Assembly (NCBI GenBank): GCA_002104985.1
Contig: MCGO01000039.1
Coordinates: forward strand, 62,001-126,000
Origin: Rhizoclosmatium globosum
Lineage: Eukaryota; Chytridiomycota; Chytridiomycetes; Chytridiales; Chytriomycetaceae
Direction: 5' to 3'
Length of the DNA stretch: 64,000 nt
The notes under the pieces were generated by a model. That model saw only the letters and a program-made list of their open reading frames with translations. It was not told the origin of the DNA and made no database searches. A program made the translations under genes and the position numbers. How positions within the stretch are numbered: position 1 is the stretch's first letter; each line of letters opens with the position of its first letter. Below are positions 1-11,923 of the stretch, piece by piece.

Positions 1-1
1 T

Positions 2-632
2 TATCAAGATAACGATGGCCCACCTCCTGAATTCTTACGAAATGCATTACTGCCGCTTTTGGCATCGCTTTTAATGGGACTCGATAGGTTACAACAACTG
101 CAGCAGCAATCTGAGACAGACCATCAAACACAACCGATGATACTACAGAATCGTCTGAAACATCTCGTGGAACTGATGGCATCGAGGAACATGAAGTGCC
201 TGACGCTCCTCCGCGACAACCACCTCACCCTCCCGGACACTGGGCGAATTCCTGTCAATGCTGAGTGAAGCATCAAATATCGAGCGTATGCAGCGGAATC
301 CTGAGACGGGAGAGTTTGCGTCATCAGAAGAGCAAAATGCTTCAACTGGTCCAGGCAATACTTGGGAAGAGGATGGAATTCGAGTTTCAGCGGTACAAGA
401 TGGGGAGGCAGGAACTGGCGCCGATGAAGATGACTATTGGGATGAAGAAGATGACGAAGAAATGGAGGCGACGTTACAGAGGCTGAACGAAATTCTTGGG
501 ATACGTCATCCACATTTCCCTCCTCATCATGACGAACGAGATCAAGAAGAGGAGGAAGAGGAAGAATTTGAGGCTTTATTTATTCCCGCTTTAGCCGATT
601 GGGCGGATGATAATGTTAGCATTGATGATTAA
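2..632 (+). CDS. 3' end of an acidic, unrecognised protein gene
   Basis: The gene enters from the left edge. An open frame from base 2 reads a leucine/glutamine-rich helix (residues such as LLPLLASLLMGLDRLQQLQ) and runs to 268. A second frame open from about 207 reads to the TGA-free stop at 632 and ends in a very acidic tail with runs of Glu/Asp (about 420-632). The stretch 110-250 also has a plausible Thr/Pro-rich reading in the third frame, so an intron or a base error lies between the two parts and I could not place it. The acidic C-terminus suggests an intracellular protein. I recognise no family. Only the C-terminal end is present, followed by a 175-bp AT-rich gap before the next gene. 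Confidence 0.45.
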
Positions 633-807
633 GGGGCATTTTTTGGGCTATATTGGTTTAGATCTCATGTTTGTTTGTTTTTTCTTTTTTACCGCTCTGC
701 AATTACGATATCAATTTGTATTTGTTTCTTCACTTTTATTTGTGGATCAAGTGGGAGAGAAGGAGGCTTTTGGGTGAGAAATTGACTGAAAACAAAGAAG
801 TTGAGGC

Positions 808-3800
808 ATGATCACTTTGGTGTTCGCAGCAGCAGCCCTCGGACTCATCGGCCAAGTATTTGGACAGACGGACTGTCAGCGAATGAATGCAGCGTGGCCG
901 TCGGTGTTCACAAGCAAGAAGGAGTACTCGTGTTGCGATGATCTCGGCGGAGTTGAGTGTGGATGGTCATGGCACACGCGCTGCATCGTGGCCTGTTCCT
1001 GGGACGGCGACATCAAATACATGTGCGTTCTTTGCGTTTTTGCGTTGTTGCTTCGTTGCTCGGCTCGGGACTGATCAGAGACATACTAGACAACTCAATG
1101 CAAATGGGATCTCCACCGACGTGCCCAACCTGTCTGGCCTCAGCAGCCTCACCTATCTGTATGTTATTTCCTACAAAGCATGTTTTTGACTTACGCTTTC
1201 GCTAGGGATATCTCGTATAACCCCATGGGGCGAATGCCATCCCAATTGCCTCCGCGGCTTAGAACTCTGTGAGTACACACAGGGTCCCTCCATCCATATA
1301 GAAGCAGCTAACGATTTTCATAGCCGCTTATCAGGCAGTCAACTCTCGGGAACCATTCCTCCTTTGCCAAACACCTTGGAGGAACTGTATGTTCACACAC
1401 ATCACATGACCTTCAAACATTTTTACATCTTACACACAAACAGAGTCATCAATGACAATCAAATCACAGGAGCTATACCGGCTATTCCAAATTCGCTAGT
1501 CACTTTGGACGTTCATAATAATCAACTTGTTGGAAGTGTCCCTCAACTCCCTCAAACATGGGTCTTCCAGTATCTTGGTTATTTGTAAGTTGTCGTTGTC
1601 ATTTATGAGTGTTTGATGTTAACGAATACGTTAGGGATGTGTCGAATAACTTTTTGAGTGGCAAGTTAACAGACAATCTTCCTCTTTGGCCGTGAGTTTC
1701 TTGAAACGTTGAAGCGTTTGCTGACGATTTTGGGATTTAGGAGGCTCGATGGAAATTGTTTTGAAAACGCGCGTGACTTTGGTGCAAGAAACAGAGATGG
1801 GGCTTGTGGAGCCCCTGTGAAACCAACAACCACCTCAACAACAACCACTACAACTACCAACGGAAATGTGGTAGTCAAAGTAACTACTACAGTAGCTGTG
1901 ATTGTGCCAGGTGGAGGAGGCAACCCAGGGGGTCCTGTCAATCCACCAAATCCAGGCGTTGATCCAAAAACAACTTCGGCTGGAGCTGTAGTTATCCCTG
2001 GGGGAGATAATGGTCAAAACTCGTCGGACAATGGAAGGCCCACATCAACATTAGCACCAGGCAACAATCCTGACGGCATTGCTGTTCAGACTTCCACAAC
2101 AATGTCCCCTCTGGATATTGCAAGATCGGTTGCTGCAGGTCCAATTCCAACTCTTGCACCTCTCTCACCCGTCTCAGATAGCATAGCTTCGGTTCTTGTG
2201 GGAAACCTCCAATCACTCATTCCACCATTCTATACAACCAACTCGGCGATTCTGACAAATTCACTTGGCTCCTCTGATGCGCCGCTTTCTTCTGGTGCAT
2301 CGTTTACGTTTGCCGCTCCACCTATGCCCAGTTCGGCTCCGGCTGGAGTCAATGGAGGTTTTTTGGCTGTGGGCTCAAGTTCCTTCAATGTAAGTTATTT
2401 CCCGTGTCTTTTTAGGGCCGATTTTGACAATTTCCTTGAATAGCTACAATCAGTAGAGACGGGTTTTGTGAGTTCTCTGGCGCAATCTGTTTCCCCAAAG
2501 ATTTCGAATGGTTATGCGGAAATATTTTACACACTTCCGCTTCTGTCCCATCAACTTGGATTGCTGTCACCTTAGCTGCCGATGGCAAGTCTTTGATTTT
2601 GCAAGTGAATGCAAATCACAACCTCCTTTTTTATCAAACAATTCAAGTTGCTGGATCAGGTTCTATTACAATATTCGTAGGATCGACGCCGCTGGCTCTT
2701 CAATTAGATCCAAATATTCCCAAGCTTTCAACTGGGCAGCCAGCTTTCAGCGATGAAGATTTTTTGAGAAACGCTACCTCGATTTCCTATTTAGTACCAA
2801 CCTGTGGTGTTCCGTGCGAAGAGCGAGTTCCGGGATTTTCTAACTTCATTGGCAATGGAAGTATTGCTAGTTTGGGATCTGTTTGTCAAAATCTTAACGC
2901 TGGTACGATGGATAGTTTCATTACCTGTGTTTCCACGGCGTGTGAGGCTGGTGACATAGAAAGTGCAAACAAATTCGTAAGTTTATTCGATTTCACGTAA
3001 AGCATTTCTAATTTTTACTAGACAACACAATTCAGTTCGGTTTGCTCTGAATTCATGCAGCCAGCCCCAATATTGGATTCATTGAATGCCGTCAACAACA
3101 CCCTCTCTTTCAAGGTGGTTTTCACTGCACCTGGCTTCACAGTCCTGTTTTTCCAGTACAACGTCACTGACTCAAACAACCAACGACTGGTTACATCAAA
3201 CGAACTGACTTCTGCTCAAAGTGACCTCGCTTCTGTTAGCGTTCCCATTCAAAGTTGTAATCCACTCAATGTCTTGATGAAGTATGGATTATGCGATGGA
3301 ACTGTTAGCGGAGGGAAAGAATGCAATGGGACCGTCACTGGTCACTTAAAAAGCCAAGATCTAGATCCAACAAAAATTAAAGGGAGCGGATTCTATGGGC
3401 AGAACTGTGGACAGCCAGTTGCAGCGCCTGTCACAAATGGAAATGAAGCGTCGGGTCCTTTCAACACAACAGCAATTGTTGGTGGAAGCATAGCTGCTGT
3501 ATTCTCTGTCTTTTTGTGACGATGGGTGTCTGGGTTTACAAGAAGAGAAGGGAACGCGAGCGTGATGAAGACAATGGCGACATTTATTCCACAGTGACTG
3601 ATGTCAAAGCCATTGATTCAATTGTCCATTCAAAGCCAACGGAAGTTGTATCCGTGTATCATTCAGAAAAGGAGCATCCTCTGTTTGGTGAGACTGTGAG
3701 ACAGGCTACTGTTCGTCAGGCAACGATACGTCAAGCCACTATGCAAGAAACAGCTTCTCGCCAAACTACTCGTCGAACAAGGAATGAAAGTCGAGAAGCT

Positions 3801-4158
3801 TACGATGAGGAGTTTGAACCTCCGAAAAAGAGCCGCACCCCTTCTTTTGATGTTGCATCCATGGAGGAAGTCTATAACGGCGAAGTAGAATCTTGGAGTG
3901 TGTTAGATGTCTCAAACTGGGTATATGCAAATGGCGGGGGAGAATCAGCCGCAATAAGAGTGATAGGTTTGTTTTCGTCGTCCTATCTTTTAATATTAAA
4001 TATTGCTTTCAGAGCAAGAAATTGATGGCAGAGCATTGATGCTTCTTGATGTGCAGGAATTAGTTTCATACGTTCCGATTGGTGGCCAGCTTGGTTTTGG
4101 GAAAGCCTTACTAGACCTGCAACGAAAAGGAGAAGGATTGCCTGCATGGAAACCGTAA
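808..4158 (+). CDS. LRR - Ser/Thr stalk - CFEM-like - TM - SAM receptor (paralogue A)
   Basis: A cell-surface receptor-like protein of about 960 aa in ten exons: 808-1022, 1090-1158, 1206-1268, 1324-1386, 1444-1584, 1635-1691, 1741-2389, 2444-2976, 3022-3966, 4013-4158. In order it has a signal peptide (hydrophobic first 20 residues), a Cys-paired cap, about six plant-type LRRs (LSGTIPP, ITGAIP), a Thr/Pro-rich stalk, a six-cysteine CFEM-like module (PTC-x3-C ... C ... C ... C ... C, about 2800-3050), a conserved Cys-rich juxtamembrane block (MKYGLCDG, GFYGQNCGQ), one TM helix (about 3470-3530), a basic stop-transfer and a C-terminal SAM domain (W..DV..WVY, about 3890-4158). Each LRR exon is split at the same Leu codon. 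Two single-base frame breaks occur, near 2538 and in a T run near 3510. SAM domains recruit MAPK-type adaptors in fungi; any such role here is inferred. Confidence 0.75.
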
Positions 4159-4217
4159 TCTACCAACAATCTTTTAGAGTCATTAGTATATATAAATGTA
4201 GTAACTTTTATTCGTTG

Positions 4218-7200
4218 TCATAACACATATTTCGACACTATTGCTAACACTTCTTGACGCGTGAACGGCTTGAGAAGAACTCCTTGCATTCCAAAGTTTT
4301 CAGGACTTTCTCCTTCTGGATGAAATGTGTTTCCGGTGACAGCGATAATTGGAGTACGTTTGGTGTCTTAGGGTAGTTAGATATAGGGAATTGCAACGTG
4401 GCTCGGCGGTTTGGAGTACCATCTGATGAAGATCCACATAATTTGTTTTCTACTTCTCTTATTTTCTGAGATGCTTGTCGACCATCTAGAACAGGCATTT
4501 CCAAATCCTAAGAAATGGTAAATTGCTCTTTATCCAAACAAGGGAACTTACCATCAAAATTAGTCCAAACTTATCTGGGTCATTAGTGACAAACGTGACT
4601 GCTTCCTGACCGTTTTCCGCTTCAATGCATTCATGACCGTTCCGTTCTAAATGAGCCCGAAGAACTTTTCTGTTGATACTGCTATCATCCACAATCAAGA
4701 TTGGCTTTTTCGATTTTTCGAAGTCCTGTGACTTGTATAACTGATTCATAGAATGGTGCTCTGGTTTCTGCTTGATTTTGAGGCGTGAAGCGAGGACTTG
4801 AGCAGTTATGGTGAAAGTGACCGTGGATCCTAACTCTTTTGAATGAGATGTTTGAATTGTGCCACCCTACCAGGACATTAGTACTTGCATGATATGTGGT
4901 AAAATTTCAAACCAACCATCAGTGCAATGAGTTCTTTGGAGATGTAGAGCCCTAAGCCAGAGCCCCCGTAATCTGCATATGTCTTATATGTGGCTTGGTT
5001 TATTGGCTCATCCAGAAGTTGTTGCTCGGATTTGCTCATTCCGAAACCCGGATCAGTGATTGAAAACTCAAGAAGCACTGTTGATTCGTTTGATGAGAGG
5101 GCATCAATCTCAACAGAGATTCTTGAATTTGAAAGCTTTTTCGCCTTGCTTAATTCAACCGTCACTTTGATGCGTTTGATAGAAAGCCAGAGAGAACCTG
5201 AGTTAATCGTGCGGGATCACCGCCAAGATACTGATTGCTGGGAAGTGCCAATTCTTCAAAGTCTTTCTTGACAATCAAAATAAGTTCAATATCGTTCGTT
5301 TTCGCCTCTTCTATAACTCCAGCAAACACAGATTGGGTTATTGCTACAGGATCCAATGGCGTTGTTGTTGAAATTCGTATCAAGTTCATATTAAGCTTGG
5401 ACATATTGAGACAGTCGTCGGCAATTGCTTTTTGGTGTTTAGCGCAAAGAGCGATTGAAGACACAGCCTCTGTTGAGGAATCAATAAGATTTGACAGTCT
5501 CGAATCCAACAAATTATCAGTTTGTAAGACGGATACGAGGTCTGTGATAAGCGACGAAAGTAGCTCATTGTTATTTTGGATTCCATTGAGAGGGTTACGG
5601 ATTTCGTGACAGATCTGCTTGGAATATCAATGAAACTGTCTTCGAAACAATGATGATAACATACCATGTCAATATACCGTTCTTGCTGATTCCGTGAGTA
5701 TTCAGCCTCCTCTGTTCTCTTTTTCTCGGCTGCAAGTATTTTCACCTGATTTTCATGATCATCTTTGATTTTCTGGGCCATCTTTTTTTCATGTTCTGTC
5801 TCATTTGAAATATCGCGAATTACTCCAGTGAATAAATGCACGCCTTCTTGTTTGACTTCAGTCACAGTCAGTTGGATGTCAAATTCACTCCCATCCTTTT
5901 TGCGACCAATCAATTTTCTTCCACGTCCAATAATATTTTGAACACCTGTTTCCAAATATTTTGTGATATAACCATCGTGTTGTTTTCCAGTTGAAAGCGG
6001 CATGAGTCGATTAACATTCTGGCCGATTAATTCCTCTTGTGAGTATCCAAAAATAACAGTCACTGCTTCATTCAATCGAAGAATTTTCGCGCTGGTATCA
6101 ATTATGATTATGCCATCAATGACTGAGTTCAGCACACTCCCCAATACTCTTCGTTCAGTAATGACGCGAATTTCGGCGTCATGAATACTCTGTTCCATTA
6201 CAATTTCCTTCTCTTGCACAGATTTTAACTCCATCAGCTCAGTTTCGTGTTGCTTTTGCATCAACATTAACGCATATTCCTGTGATTTTTTTAATTCGGT
6301 CATTTTGAACATGTGAAAATCATGCATCACGCGTATCTCGTCGAGATGTTCCGATGCCAGGCTGGCTTGAGCATCGCGATGACGAAACTTTGTCAGACGT
6401 ATCTTTTCTTCTGCGGATTGAATTTGCTCCTCTGGTTCACGTGAGCTTAGTCTGGATAAAGATGATGAATACGACGATCTTGAACTGGTCGTGGAAGGAA
6501 AATTAACACTGGCCGAGCTGGCGCTTGGATTTGTTGTGAAGCTTTGATCATAAGATGGCGTAGGAGTTTTAGTACTAATGCCATATGCGCTCCTTTCACT
6601 AGAATCAATTGAGGTAATTGATGTTCTTTCATCGGTGGCATCGATTGTGTCAATCCAGGTGTGCAAATTGACACTGACCTTTGTAAAATGGTAATTTGTT
6701 TGATTGAAAATTTCATGGAGTCTATATCAGAGTCTATACATTAAAAAATTATTCCCTTAATACAAAATTTACCGCTCATTTTGAGAAGCTCTGAGATTGT
6801 AAAGTTGTATTCGATTGCGATCATTTAGCTTCCTCATTTCTCGGGTGTGTAGGTCCTCATCAACACTGACTTTGATTTTACTCTTCAGATTTGCGAGCGC
6901 TTCTTTTTCAGCCCTACGCTCTTCGAAGTGACGAATCTCAAGGACATGTTGCATTCCAAGTTGAGAAGACCTCAATCGGAACATTTCTTCGGTGCATTGA
7001 TTTCTAGATATTCATGTTTAAATTAGGCTTCTCATTTGGAGTTTCTTACTTAAAACTGAAGAGCTCCTTGATTTGTCCAACTTCACATGTTAGCACTTCG
7101 CGGAGTTGCTCCAAGGTCTTTTTATCAAGCAATCTTTGGTGGGCACTTTTAACGTTGTATCTTTTTTGAGAAGGTTCTGCATTTCGGTGTTGAGGTGTCT

Positions 7201-7869
7201 GATTTCCAAATCATAGAGGCGTCGATCATAAATATGTCGTTTTTCTTGTACAGCACCAAATTCTTGCATTTTCTTGCATGTACACGCTCAATATGACAAA
7301 TGGTATCCTCGAACTCATCACGATCTTGCTCCATCAAGGTTTGGATGTAGCGCGAAAGCTTGTCCTTTGAAGCCTTGTGGCTTATCTTCAAATCTCGAAG
7401 CTGTAAGTGTAGGTGAACATTATAAATAATTACATCTGAACGTTACCTTTGCATCATCGTGAAACTTCTCGCTTGCAGCCTTTTCTTTGCATGCATTTAA
7501 CTTTATCATCAGTTTCTCGTCAAATACTGTTTGTCTATAATTCATTTCGGATCTTTGAATTTCGTTGAGCCGTGCAAGTTCAATTTCATTTCGTGTCCTG
7601 GCGTAAGCTTCCTCTTTTTTACTCAATATCTCGTTTTGAGAGGAGATCAAGGCTCGTTCTATATTTGAATATTCGTCTCTAAGCCTCGTATACATAACTC
7701 GATCTTCTTCATTCTCGTGTGTACTTTTCCAGGAATCAAAAGCTAGAAAAGTGAGTGGGGAAGAGTCATTTTCTGGTGGTTTCAGTCCCGACAAATCTTC
7801 CATCTTGAGTGATCCATTTGCAGAATTCTTTTCTAGAGCTGGCCTGAATGGACAACCTCCGGTTACCAT
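4218..7869 (-). CDS. hybrid histidine kinase: coiled coil, PAS, HisKA, HATPase, receiver
   Basis: Cytosolic two-component phosphorelay sensor, about 1,104 aa from ATG 7869. Exons on the minus strand: 7869-7447, 7400-7050, 7003-6773, 6721-5665, 5614-4917, 4866-4552, 4507-4420, 4366-4218. The first ~500 residues are a charged coiled coil. A FixL-type PAS domain follows (about residue 525-640; IDTSAKILRLNEAV, KDGSEFDIQL). The H box reads ICHEIRNPLNG, with the phosphorylated His near 5606-5608. The ATP-lid motifs are DPGFGM and GGSGLGL. The receiver has the acidic pair ILIVDDS, the phospho-Asp opening exon 7 (DLEMPVLDG) and the Lys in LLKPFTR. No TM segment is seen. Frame breaks sit near 7265, 7155 (A run) and 5166; at the last the N box goes straight from LSNASK to VTVEL without the usual loop. 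The start is uncertain because the open frame extends upstream without an ATG. Confidence 0.8.
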
Positions 7870-8060
7870 GTTAGAATCGGAGTTGGTCTTGATGTTCAGT
7901 CGAAGCGAAGAATCAACTTGTGGCTCAGTTGAAGAAAGGCTCTCCTCCAAAACAGGGTTTCACCATTAAAAAGTTGTTTCGTTAGGGGTGACGGACGTAG
8001 GCTCTTCATCTTGAAGAGACAATGGAATGTTTCAAACAAAGGTTGTATTCAGAATAACTA

Positions 8061-8721
8061 TTAAGCAGTCTTCGCTTCTTTTTCAGCCTTCTCCTTTCCA
8101 CCCCAGCTAAAATAATCAGAGCTGTTAAGCGTTGGACCTGGAAATGTTAGGACTTACTAATGGTAGTTTACAAATCTGTAGCCCTGAGTAAGTTGAGCAC
8201 CTTCGTTAGCCAAGTGGCAGGCAAACAATAAGTAATTTCTAGGCTGGACATCCAAGGCGAACTTCATAAACAGAGCGGAGTAGACACAGAGGACTAAACG
8301 TTGAGAGCGATTTAGTGTTATCGTTTTGATGATCGGCAAATCCTAACCTGCAGTCATATTTCCGCTGATGAATTCGGGAGACTTTTGAGTGTCGGCAATG
8401 GCAGCGAGAGGGAGGCCCCAGTTTGCAACTGTAATGGTTTAGTTTTTCCGGTTGGGGGCGAAAACGCATCAACGATAGCGATAACGAAGATCCATACCTG
8501 GGCCCCAGAAATGCTTCAGATAGAGAAAAGAAGAATCAGTTGAATGAAGGGAAATCCTGTCGATCGCTTACCGTGCTATGATTGGAAATGGACTGTTAAA
8601 GACAACTCATTCAACAGCAAGGCAAAACAGATAGATACCTCATCAAGTAGCTTCGAAAGTCCTTGCTCCCCAAATACGAGACAGCCCGCTGGACGGCGGT
8701 TTGTTGGACAGCCCCACTCAT
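8061..8721 (-). CDS. MPC1: mitochondrial pyruvate carrier subunit 1
   Basis: Inner-membrane subunit of the pyruvate carrier, which dimerises with an MPC2-type partner to import pyruvate into the matrix. The spliced product is 121 aa, close to the usual 105-130. Exons on the minus strand: 8721-8639, 8575-8572 (4 nt), 8513-8498 (16 nt), 8428-8348, 8293-8158, 8106-8061; they sum to 366 nt with an intact frame. Family motifs are visible: [16 protein letters not shown] across the micro-exons, then [51 protein letters not shown] and RFVNYHYWGG. All introns have good GT and AG ends. The ATG at 8721 gives MSGAVQQT, a short fungal-type N-terminus. The gene is divergent from receptor B, with 334 bp between starts. 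Confidence 0.93.
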
Positions 8722-9055
8722 GTTGTGTTTTTTGCGAAGAGTTCGGGAGAAATGGGGAAGGAAGCACAAGTCACAAATCTCAAATGAACATTGGACTTAA
8801 GCCTTCTTCGTATTATTGATAATTAGTTGTTTATTGATAATTAATATCCGAAGGTCTTGCATTCCACTAATCGTGTCTAACCTCAAAAAGGTGAAAAGAA
8901 CAACAATTTCGCTTGCAAGTTATCTTATACGGCATCGATAACTGATGAGCAGTGAGAGGTTTAGTTTTGACGTACAGCTGATTGTTCAGTTGAACCCCAT
9001 CTCCTTGCCATATCACAAATGTGTCTAACAGATTTGACACAGAATCTCTCCCAAA
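8722..9055. promoter_or_regulatory. divergent intergenic region between MPC1 and receptor B
   Basis: No gene is seen. This 334-bp stretch must carry the promoters of both divergent genes. It is AT-rich and contains two near-identical copies of TATTGATAATTA-like sequence around 8815-8845, a motif related to the inverted repeats at 13277-13345. Confidence 0.4.
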
Positions 9056-11923
9056 ATGCTGATTATGAACTTGGTTGTTGTCATCGTCATGGCTTCTTCA
9101 GTGCACACGAGTGCTCTAACCTCAAGGGACACCGTTACGTTGTCGGAGACGAATCTCATCAACGATCCAAACTTCGCAAGTATCCCCAACAGTATTGGGT
9201 GGCGAGCCGCTCCGTGCAGCTATGTTGCTATCGCAGGTTGCAGGGAGGGTGAGACTGAAATGGATGCAAATCTTTTCAACGACGGCACTATTACAACATG
9301 TATCGATCTGAATCCCAGCGGCCCTGGGGCTGTCTATCAAGATATCAAATTGCCGAATGACTTGACCTCCTTTGTATTCCGTTTTGACAGCAACTTCAAC
9401 AATTTCTGCAGTGGAGGTACTCTGCCTTCGGGAAAGTTGACACTTTCTTTGTATGATTTGGATCGTGTCAATGTCACCTTGTACACAAACGTTTTCACCG
9501 CAGTGGCAGGAGCAACGTCATCAAGCACGGCAAATACGGCGAAAAACGCAAGGGCTGGTCCTTACACATTGCATGAATCCAATTTCCAGATTTTGACAGC
9601 TCGACACATTCGAGTAGTGTTTTCATCTCTGGCACCTGGTGGATGTGGGCCGCTGCTCACGAACGTGCGACTTTTTCTATCCCAGTCACCACTTCAACCA
9701 CAACAAGCTCCAGTTCAACATCAACAACTTCTTCATCAACCTCCACCTCCACCAGCACGTTGACAACGGCGACAACTACCACCAGCACACAAGGACAACA
9801 AGTACAACAAGTACAACAAGTACAACAAGCACGACTACGTCAAGCTCAAATTCTATTCTTGCTGCAATTCCAACTTTAAGCCCCAAATTTACGCCCCACC
9901 AAATTTATGTCAATCACAACCACATCTGTGATATTGCAATCTTCTGGAAATGATGCTGTTGCACCAGTCAACTCGCTCGCATCTTCTCCCCAATCACTGG
10001 TGACTGATTTGACAAGATAACGACAAGCACAACTCTTCAAACTATTAAACACATTCCAACTCCTGTCTCTTTAGTCCCAGTGCAGAATAACACAGCTTCT
10101 ATTCTTGTTGGGAATGTCATTCACTTGTGCCCTCATTCTTCACAGTTAACTCGGATTTCTTGTCAAAATCACTGAGAACAATTGATGTGAATGTCGTTCC
10201 AGGTTCTACAGTATCCTTCACTGTGTCATCATTTACACAGCAATTAGGCATAAAGGGAGGGTTTCTTGCTATTGGGCCTAATTCAGTGAATATGTAGGTG
10301 TGTATTTCAGTTTTCTCAGTTTTTAACTCTGCTATTCAGTTGGGTTCAGGTCGATCAAATGTTGTTGGTCCAATGGCCAAAGATGTTGCGTCCAAAATTA
10401 CAAATGGGTATCTAGAAACTTTTTATACAATTCCAGCTGTGTCATCATCAGTTTGGGTGGACTTGGATATGACTGATGATGGAAGCACATTGATTATTCA
10501 AGTGAACCAAGATCAAGGCCTATTGTTTCTCCAAACTGTCCTTGTGACCAGTACTTTATTCAACGTGTACTCAGGTTTCAGTCCCCTGACTTTGATTGTA
10601 AGTCCTGAAACTCCAAGACTACCCACTGGAGAGTTGGCTCTGAGTGATGAGGACTTTTTGAGAAATGCAACATCAATTGTTGCTTTAATTCCAACTTGTG
10701 CTCTTGTTTGTGAGGACCAAGTTCCTGGACTTCCTGCCTTTTCACAACGTGGAACATTTGACACACTGGACAAGGCATGCAACAATACATTAGTCACTTT
10801 TGATGGCTTTGTAACTTGTGCTCAGTCTTCTTCATTGTGTGAAGCTGATGATGTTTCAAGTGCCAATAGTTTTGTAAGAAGTACTTTTCAAATTCAATGG
10901 ACTAATAACATCTTTTGCTTGCAGAGAAGCAAGTTCATTTCTGTATGTTCAGCATACATGCAGCCAGCTCCAACAATTTCAGATATATTGCAGTCAACAA
11001 CACAATTACATTCAAATTTGTTCCACCTCCTGGATACAGTTTAACATCATTTGATTATACTGTCACTGATTTAAACAGTCAAGTCATTGCAAAATCAAAG
11101 CGATCTGCAAGAGCTGACAATTCTCAAAATTCTCTTGGAACTGTCACAATTACACTCACATCCTGTGCTCCATTAAATGTGCAGATGAAGTATGGCTTGT
11201 GTGATGGGGCCCTGATTGAAAACAACCAATGCCAAGGAACAGTTACTGGCCATGTCAAAAATCAAGACATAGACCCAACAAAAATTAAAGGCACTGGTTT
11301 TTATGGACAAAATTGTGGCCAATCTATTGCTCCTACAGTCTCAGTTGTGAGTAATGATCAAGGAAATAGTGTTGCAATTATTAGTGGATCATGTGCAGCA
11401 GTTGTTGCAGTTTTGTTGATTGTATTCATTGCAGTACTCAGAAAGCAAAAGAGGGAGAAGGAGGAAGTCATCAAATCTGTGTCAGTTGATATGAGTTCTG
11501 AACCAGTGCAGCAAGTTTCAGTTCAGGTTTCAGAAAAAGGGACTCCCCTCTTTGGTGCTTTAGGATGTTGTGCACCAAATTGCAGTAAGGGAGAAAATGG
11601 TGGTCCATTGTCATTTGATGTTTCTACTCTTGAAGTTCAGAGAAGGGAAGATATTGCACAATGGACTGTACATGATGTAGCTAATTGGGTGTACATCAAT
11701 GGCGGGGGAGACTTGGCAGCACGTAAAGTTCAAGGTCCGTGGCTTATTTGTTCATTTTAAACTAAAATTTTGTGCAGAGGAGGAAATAGATGGGAAAGCC
11801 TTATTACTGGTAAATGTGCAAGAATTTGTACAGTTTGTTGCTGTTGATGATCAATTGGCATTTGGAAAGCTCCTCCTTGAGGTACAGCGTGGAGGGGAAA
11901 TACCACCTGCTTGGAAACCTTGA
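9056..11923 (+). CDS. beta-sandwich ectodomain - stalk - CFEM-like - TM - SAM receptor (paralogue B), frame-broken
   Basis: Paralogue of the receptor at 808-4158. Exons: 9056-about 10285, 10340-10873, 10925-11734, 11778-11923. It has a signal peptide (MNLVVVIVMASSVHT), a ~200-aa beta-rich ectodomain (about 9110-9670) in place of the LRRs, a long Ser/Thr stalk, then the same module order as A: FLRNATSIVALIPTC and a six-Cys CFEM-like domain, MKYGLCDG/GFYGQNCGQ block, TM (about 11380-11440), SAM (WTVHDVANWVY ... AWKP). Introns 2 and 3 match those of A in position and phase. The stalk is badly out of frame: apparent shifts near 9680, 9787, 9896, 10016, 10133, 10285 and again near 10990. Nearly all read as one missing base. 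The gene is either a pseudogene or poorly base-called; the SAM and Cys modules themselves are well preserved. Confidence 0.65.

Noticed and set aside
2530..3515. Programmed frameshifting in receptor A
   Set aside because: No shared slippery site at the two breaks and the paralogue has breaks elsewhere; base deletions explain them more simply.
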